Positions 61,471-64,000 of a stretch of 64,000 nt of DNA are shown piece by piece. The DNA is taken from NCBI GenBank assembly GCA_017475555.1, contig JAFVFL010000019.1:62001-126000 (forward strand), in the 5' to 3' direction. The notes under the pieces were generated by a model that saw nothing but the letters and a program-made list of their open reading frames with translations, searched no databases and was not told where the DNA came from. The stretch is from Ruminococcus sp. GTDB lineage: Bacteria; Bacillota; Clostridia; Oscillospirales; Ruminococcaceae. Each line of letters begins with the position of its first letter. Positions within the stretch are counted from its first letter, which is position 1. A program made the translations under genes and the position numbers.

Positions 61471-62237
61471 GCTGGCTGAGGTTTATACCGGCGATAATTT
61501 TCACTCTTCTGTTCGTCGTGTTCCTGCTGCCGCTGTCCGTACCGATATTCAATCTCGGCAACGCCGCAGGTGCAGTGATATCCGGGCTGATGGCACTGGT
61601 GTTTTTCCTGTGGACGCCGTTTACACGGCTTATAGGCGGTATCTGGCAGCATACGGGAGGCAGGATATTTCTGTGTGCAGCCGGAGGGCTTGCCGCTGTG
61701 CTGCTTGTGGTCGTGTGTGTCATAAGCGGATTTATGATACATGAGATGAATGACTCCCCGGACGGAGCTGAAACCACTGTGGTGATACTCGGCTGTCAGG
61801 TGCGTGACGGCGGGCCGAGCTATATGCTCCGCCGCAGGCTTGAGGCTGCGTATGGCTATCTTTCGCAGAATGAGGACGTTCCGGTCATCGTTTCAGGCGG
61901 TCAGGGAGAGGACGAGGCGATAAGCGAGGCACAGTGCATGAGGGATTACCTCGTCGGAAAGGGGATCTCACCGGACAGGATATACATGGAGGACAGATCG
62001 GCTGATACGGAGGAGAATCTCCGCTTTTCAAAGAGGGTCGCAGCTGAGAACGGTCTCCCCGGCGATATCACAATAGTTACAGACGGCTTTCACCAGCTGA
62101 GGGCGGATATGCTTGCCCGTCAGGAGGGGCTGAGGGCCTACAATATATCGGCAAGAACTCCGGCGTGGCTGCTGCCTACCTACTGGGTGAGGGAGTGGTT
62201 CGGAGTTGCATTCTACGCTGTTTTCGGAGGGAAATGA
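61467..62237 (+). CDS. YdcF-family (DUF218) membrane protein
   Basis: 256 aa. Two or three N-terminal membrane helices (about 5-30, 35-55, 70-95), then a DUF218 domain (TTVVILGCQVRDGGPS, VIVSGGQGEDEAISEA, EDRSADTEENLRFSK). Related to SanA/YdcF; some members affect envelope integrity. ATGA overlap with the methyltransferase. Confidence 0.88.
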   Translation: MSWLRFIPAIIFTLLFVVFLLPLSVPIFNLGNAAGAVISGLMALVFFLWTPFTRLIGGIWQHTGGRIFLCAAGGLAAVLLVVVCVISGFMIHEMNDSPDGAETTVVILGCQVRDGGPSYMLRRRLEAAYGYLSQNEDVPVIVSGGQGEDEAISEAQCMRDYLVGKGISPDRIYMEDRSADTEENLRFSKRVAAENGLPGDITIVTDGFHQLRADMLARQEGLRAYNISARTPAWLLPTYWVREWFGVAFYAVFGGK

Positions 62238-62238
62238 T

Positions 62239-64000
62239 ATGAGAGCTATCTCCAGAGCTGCTGCTGCTGTAACTGCGGCGGCAGTATTTTCTTTTATGCA
62301 GGTGCCGCTTGCCGGCATAGCTGTCAGTACGCCGGAGCTGACCATACCCACGGCTCCCGAAGCCTCCAATCCGGAGGGAAGGTATTCTCTGTCGCTGCCT
62401 GTGCTGCACGGTCTGCGTGATGATGACGCTCCGGGAGAGGTAACTATCGGCGGTATATATGCTGAGATGAACAGAATGACAGACCTTTACGGCAGTCTTG
62501 ATTCGCTCCCGCCGAGCTTCAGCCTGCGTGACGAGGGTACTATGTCACCGGTGCGGGATCAGTCGGGCTATGGTACGTGCTGGGCACATTCCGCTGTGGC
62601 AAGTGCGGAGTCCTGGCTTTTCCACACTCTCCCGGCAGTTGATCTTTCAGAGTTCCACACTGCGTACTACACCTACTACAACGACCCGATGACGATGTAC
62701 ATGACGGACAAGGATATATTGCAGATAGGCGGAACTGCGGACTATATCGTGAATCTCTGGGCACACGGGACAGGCCCGGTGTCGGAAAGGGTGCTGCCCT
62801 ACGGCGACCTTGAAACGCTTGCCGCAGAAAAGCTCACGCTGTCCGCCGGCAGAGAGTACAGTCTTGAAAATGCCTATCTTTTTGATTATTCATACGAGCG
62901 TGAGAACGAGGACGAGGTGAACAGCCTTGTCAAGCAGTTCGTCTACAGCGGTCATGCCGTAGATGTGAGCTTCTGTGCAAATTCGTATCTGTATTACAGC
63001 ACGGCATACAGCAGCACAAACTGCGACCGTCCGGCGAGATTTGCCACTCATTCAGTGGCGATCGCAGGCTGGGACGACAGCTTCCCGAAGGAGAATTTCA
63101 GAGTACAGCCGGAAAATGACGGAGCATGGCTCGTCAAGAACAGCTGGGGGAGCGGATACGGCGACGGCGGCTATATCTGGATATCGTATGAGGACAGGTC
63201 ACTGTGTGAATTTGCGGTGTACGAGCTTGGCGATGCGGCAGAATACGACCTGTCGTGGCATATGGGCAATTATGTGCCGACGCAGAGCCTTTCAGCCCAC
63301 AGCAGCGATAATACCGGCGAACCGTCATATATGGCAGGCATATATACCGCAGGTGAGAACGATCAAATCGGTGCGATAGGCATATACACAAGGCAGCCTG
63401 ACACGAGCTATGAGATAACGATATATTCCGGGCTTACTGACCCGGCTGACCCAGCGTCCGGAACGCCCTCGGCGGTAACGAGGGGCGAGATCGCTCTCAC
63501 GGGCTATCACACGCTGCGTCTTGATGACTTTGTACCGGTAGAAGAGGGGCTTTTCGGCGTAGTCGTGAAGATGTACAGTCCGGAGTCGGATTATGTTATC
63601 CCGGCTGAATGCTGTATAGCAGTCACCAATTCTGAGACGGGCGAGGTGACGAGCCTTACGTCATACTCCACGTATGAGCAGATAATCAACAGTATCAGCC
63701 CCGGCGAGAGCTTCTACAGTGCTGACGGAGCCAACTGGACTGACATATGCGGTGACGACTATCATTACACCGACGAAGAAGAGCAGATACTTCTTGATTC
63801 GGTGTACAGGCAGCTCATTGAGGGTATCTCGCCCGACGATGCAAATGAGATGCAGTCCATAGATGCGGTCATGAAGCGTTACAAGACAATGTTCTCCGAG
63901 GGAGAGACCGGTGCGTATATGGGGCATATACCGCTCGATGTCTACGGCGACACGGAGGGGAAGGTCATATTCTCCCGTGACAGCGGAATGGTCAGGGACG
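62239..64000 (+). CDS. Secreted papain-family (C1A) cysteine protease, 3' end beyond window
   Basis: At least 587 residues, cut by the window end. Signal peptide (1-28), propeptide-like region, then a C1 domain: Gln108, Cys114 in DQSGYGTCWAHS, His271 in THSVAIAGWDD and Asn301 in LVKNSWGSGYGDGGY. After it a beta-rich lectin-like module (about 325-460), as in many gut Firmicute C1 proteases, then an acidic region. A dockerin or other anchor could lie past 64000. One base after the YdcF stop; GGAGGGAAATG site. Confidence 0.9.
   Translation, partial: MRAISRAAAAVTAAAVFSFMQVPLAGIAVSTPELTIPTAPEASNPEGRYSLSLPVLHGLRDDDAPGEVTIGGIYAEMNRMTDLYGSLDSLPPSFSLRDEGTMSPVRDQSGYGTCWAHSAVASAESWLFHTLPAVDLSEFHTAYYTYYNDPMTMYMTDKDILQIGGTADYIVNLWAHGTGPVSERVLPYGDLETLAAEKLTLSAGREYSLENAYLFDYSYERENEDEVNSLVKQFVYSGHAVDVSFCANSYLYYSTAYSSTNCDRPARFATHSVAIAGWDDSFPKENFRVQPENDGAWLVKNSWGSGYGDGGYIWISYEDRSLCEFAVYELGDAAEYDLSWHMGNYVPTQSLSAHSSDNTGEPSYMAGIYTAGENDQIGAIGIYTRQPDTSYEITIYSGLTDPADPASGTPSAVTRGEIALTGYHTLRLDDFVPVEEGLFGVVVKMYSPESDYVIPAECCIAVTNSETGEVTSLTSYSTYEQIINSISPGESFYSADGANWTDICGDDYHYTDEEEQILLDSVYRQLIEGISPDDANEMQSIDAVMKRYKTMFSEGETGAYMGHIPLDVYGDTEGKVIFSRDSGMVRD

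Overview
The window looks like a chromosomal segment of an anaerobic, fibre-degrading ruminococcal Firmicute (Oscillospiraceae, Ruminococcus-like). The evidence is a secreted protein ending in a type I dockerin (a cellulosome docking module), ruminal-type GH31 and GH36 glycosidases, LL-diaminopimelate aminotransferase for lysine, an Asn T-box leader, AGGAGG-type ribosome sites and TTGACA/TATAAT promoters. This is inference from gene content; no 16S rRNA or tRNA gene was seen, and no phage, insertion sequence or CRISPR array.

Layout. 1-6.4 kb: a tight operon hemA, precorrin-2 dehydrogenase, hemC, cobA-hemD fusion, hemB, hemL. It makes uroporphyrinogen III and then siroheme; no haem-branch gene is present. 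6.4-15.9 kb: a divergent CymR-like Rrf2 repressor and a long sulfur operon (metY, siroheme sulfite reductase, TusA-like, thioredoxin-like, ThiS-like sulfur carrier, E1-like enzyme, JAMM protease, aprA, aprB, cysD, cysN). Together these take sulfate to sulfide and then, by a protein thiocarboxylate, to homocysteine. The set matches the HcyS/HcyF/HcyD/MetY pathway described in Wolinella succinogenes. The siroheme operon supplies the sulfite reductase cofactor.

16-22 kb: a DUF1648 membrane protein, then a minus-strand operon with a BrxD-like ATPase, an Lhr-like helicase, a DEDDh exonuclease-BRCT protein and a Cys-rich protein, a possible DNA-processing or defence unit. 22-28 kb: cell-wall division genes (ftsE, ftsX, an M23 hydrolase and an S41 protease homologue lacking its nucleophile) and a CdaR/PucR-like regulator. 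28-32 kb: argS, a ywiB-like gene and a Ddl homologue with several altered catalytic residues. 32-35 kb: GH31 alpha-xylosidase and a divergent AraC regulator. 35-41 kb: homoserine dehydrogenase with a separate ACT protein, a Fur/Zur-box-controlled zinc-binding lipoprotein, and dapF-dapL behind a structured leader.

41-47 kb: dockerin-bearing metalloprotease and GH36 alpha-galactosidase. 47-51 kb: T-box(Asn), asnS, a leucine-rich-repeat lipoprotein and asnA. 51-55 kb: an orphan cytosine-5 DNA methyltransferase, a glutathione peroxidase-thioredoxin-thioredoxin reductase operon, and a flavodoxin. 55-64 kb: acetate kinase, divergent from a long operon with tmcAL, a C39-like peptidase, a HAD phosphatase, mnmA, a trmN6-like methyltransferase, a YdcF protein and a papain-like protease cut by the window end.

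Several threads link the regions. Homoserine made at 36 kb feeds the MetY route at 7 kb. A GTTATAC...GTATAAC palindrome overlies the -10 of both the Rrf2 repressor promoter and the flavodoxin promoter 48 kb away, which suggests a shared regulator. All functions are inferred from motif recognition by eye; no database search was run.
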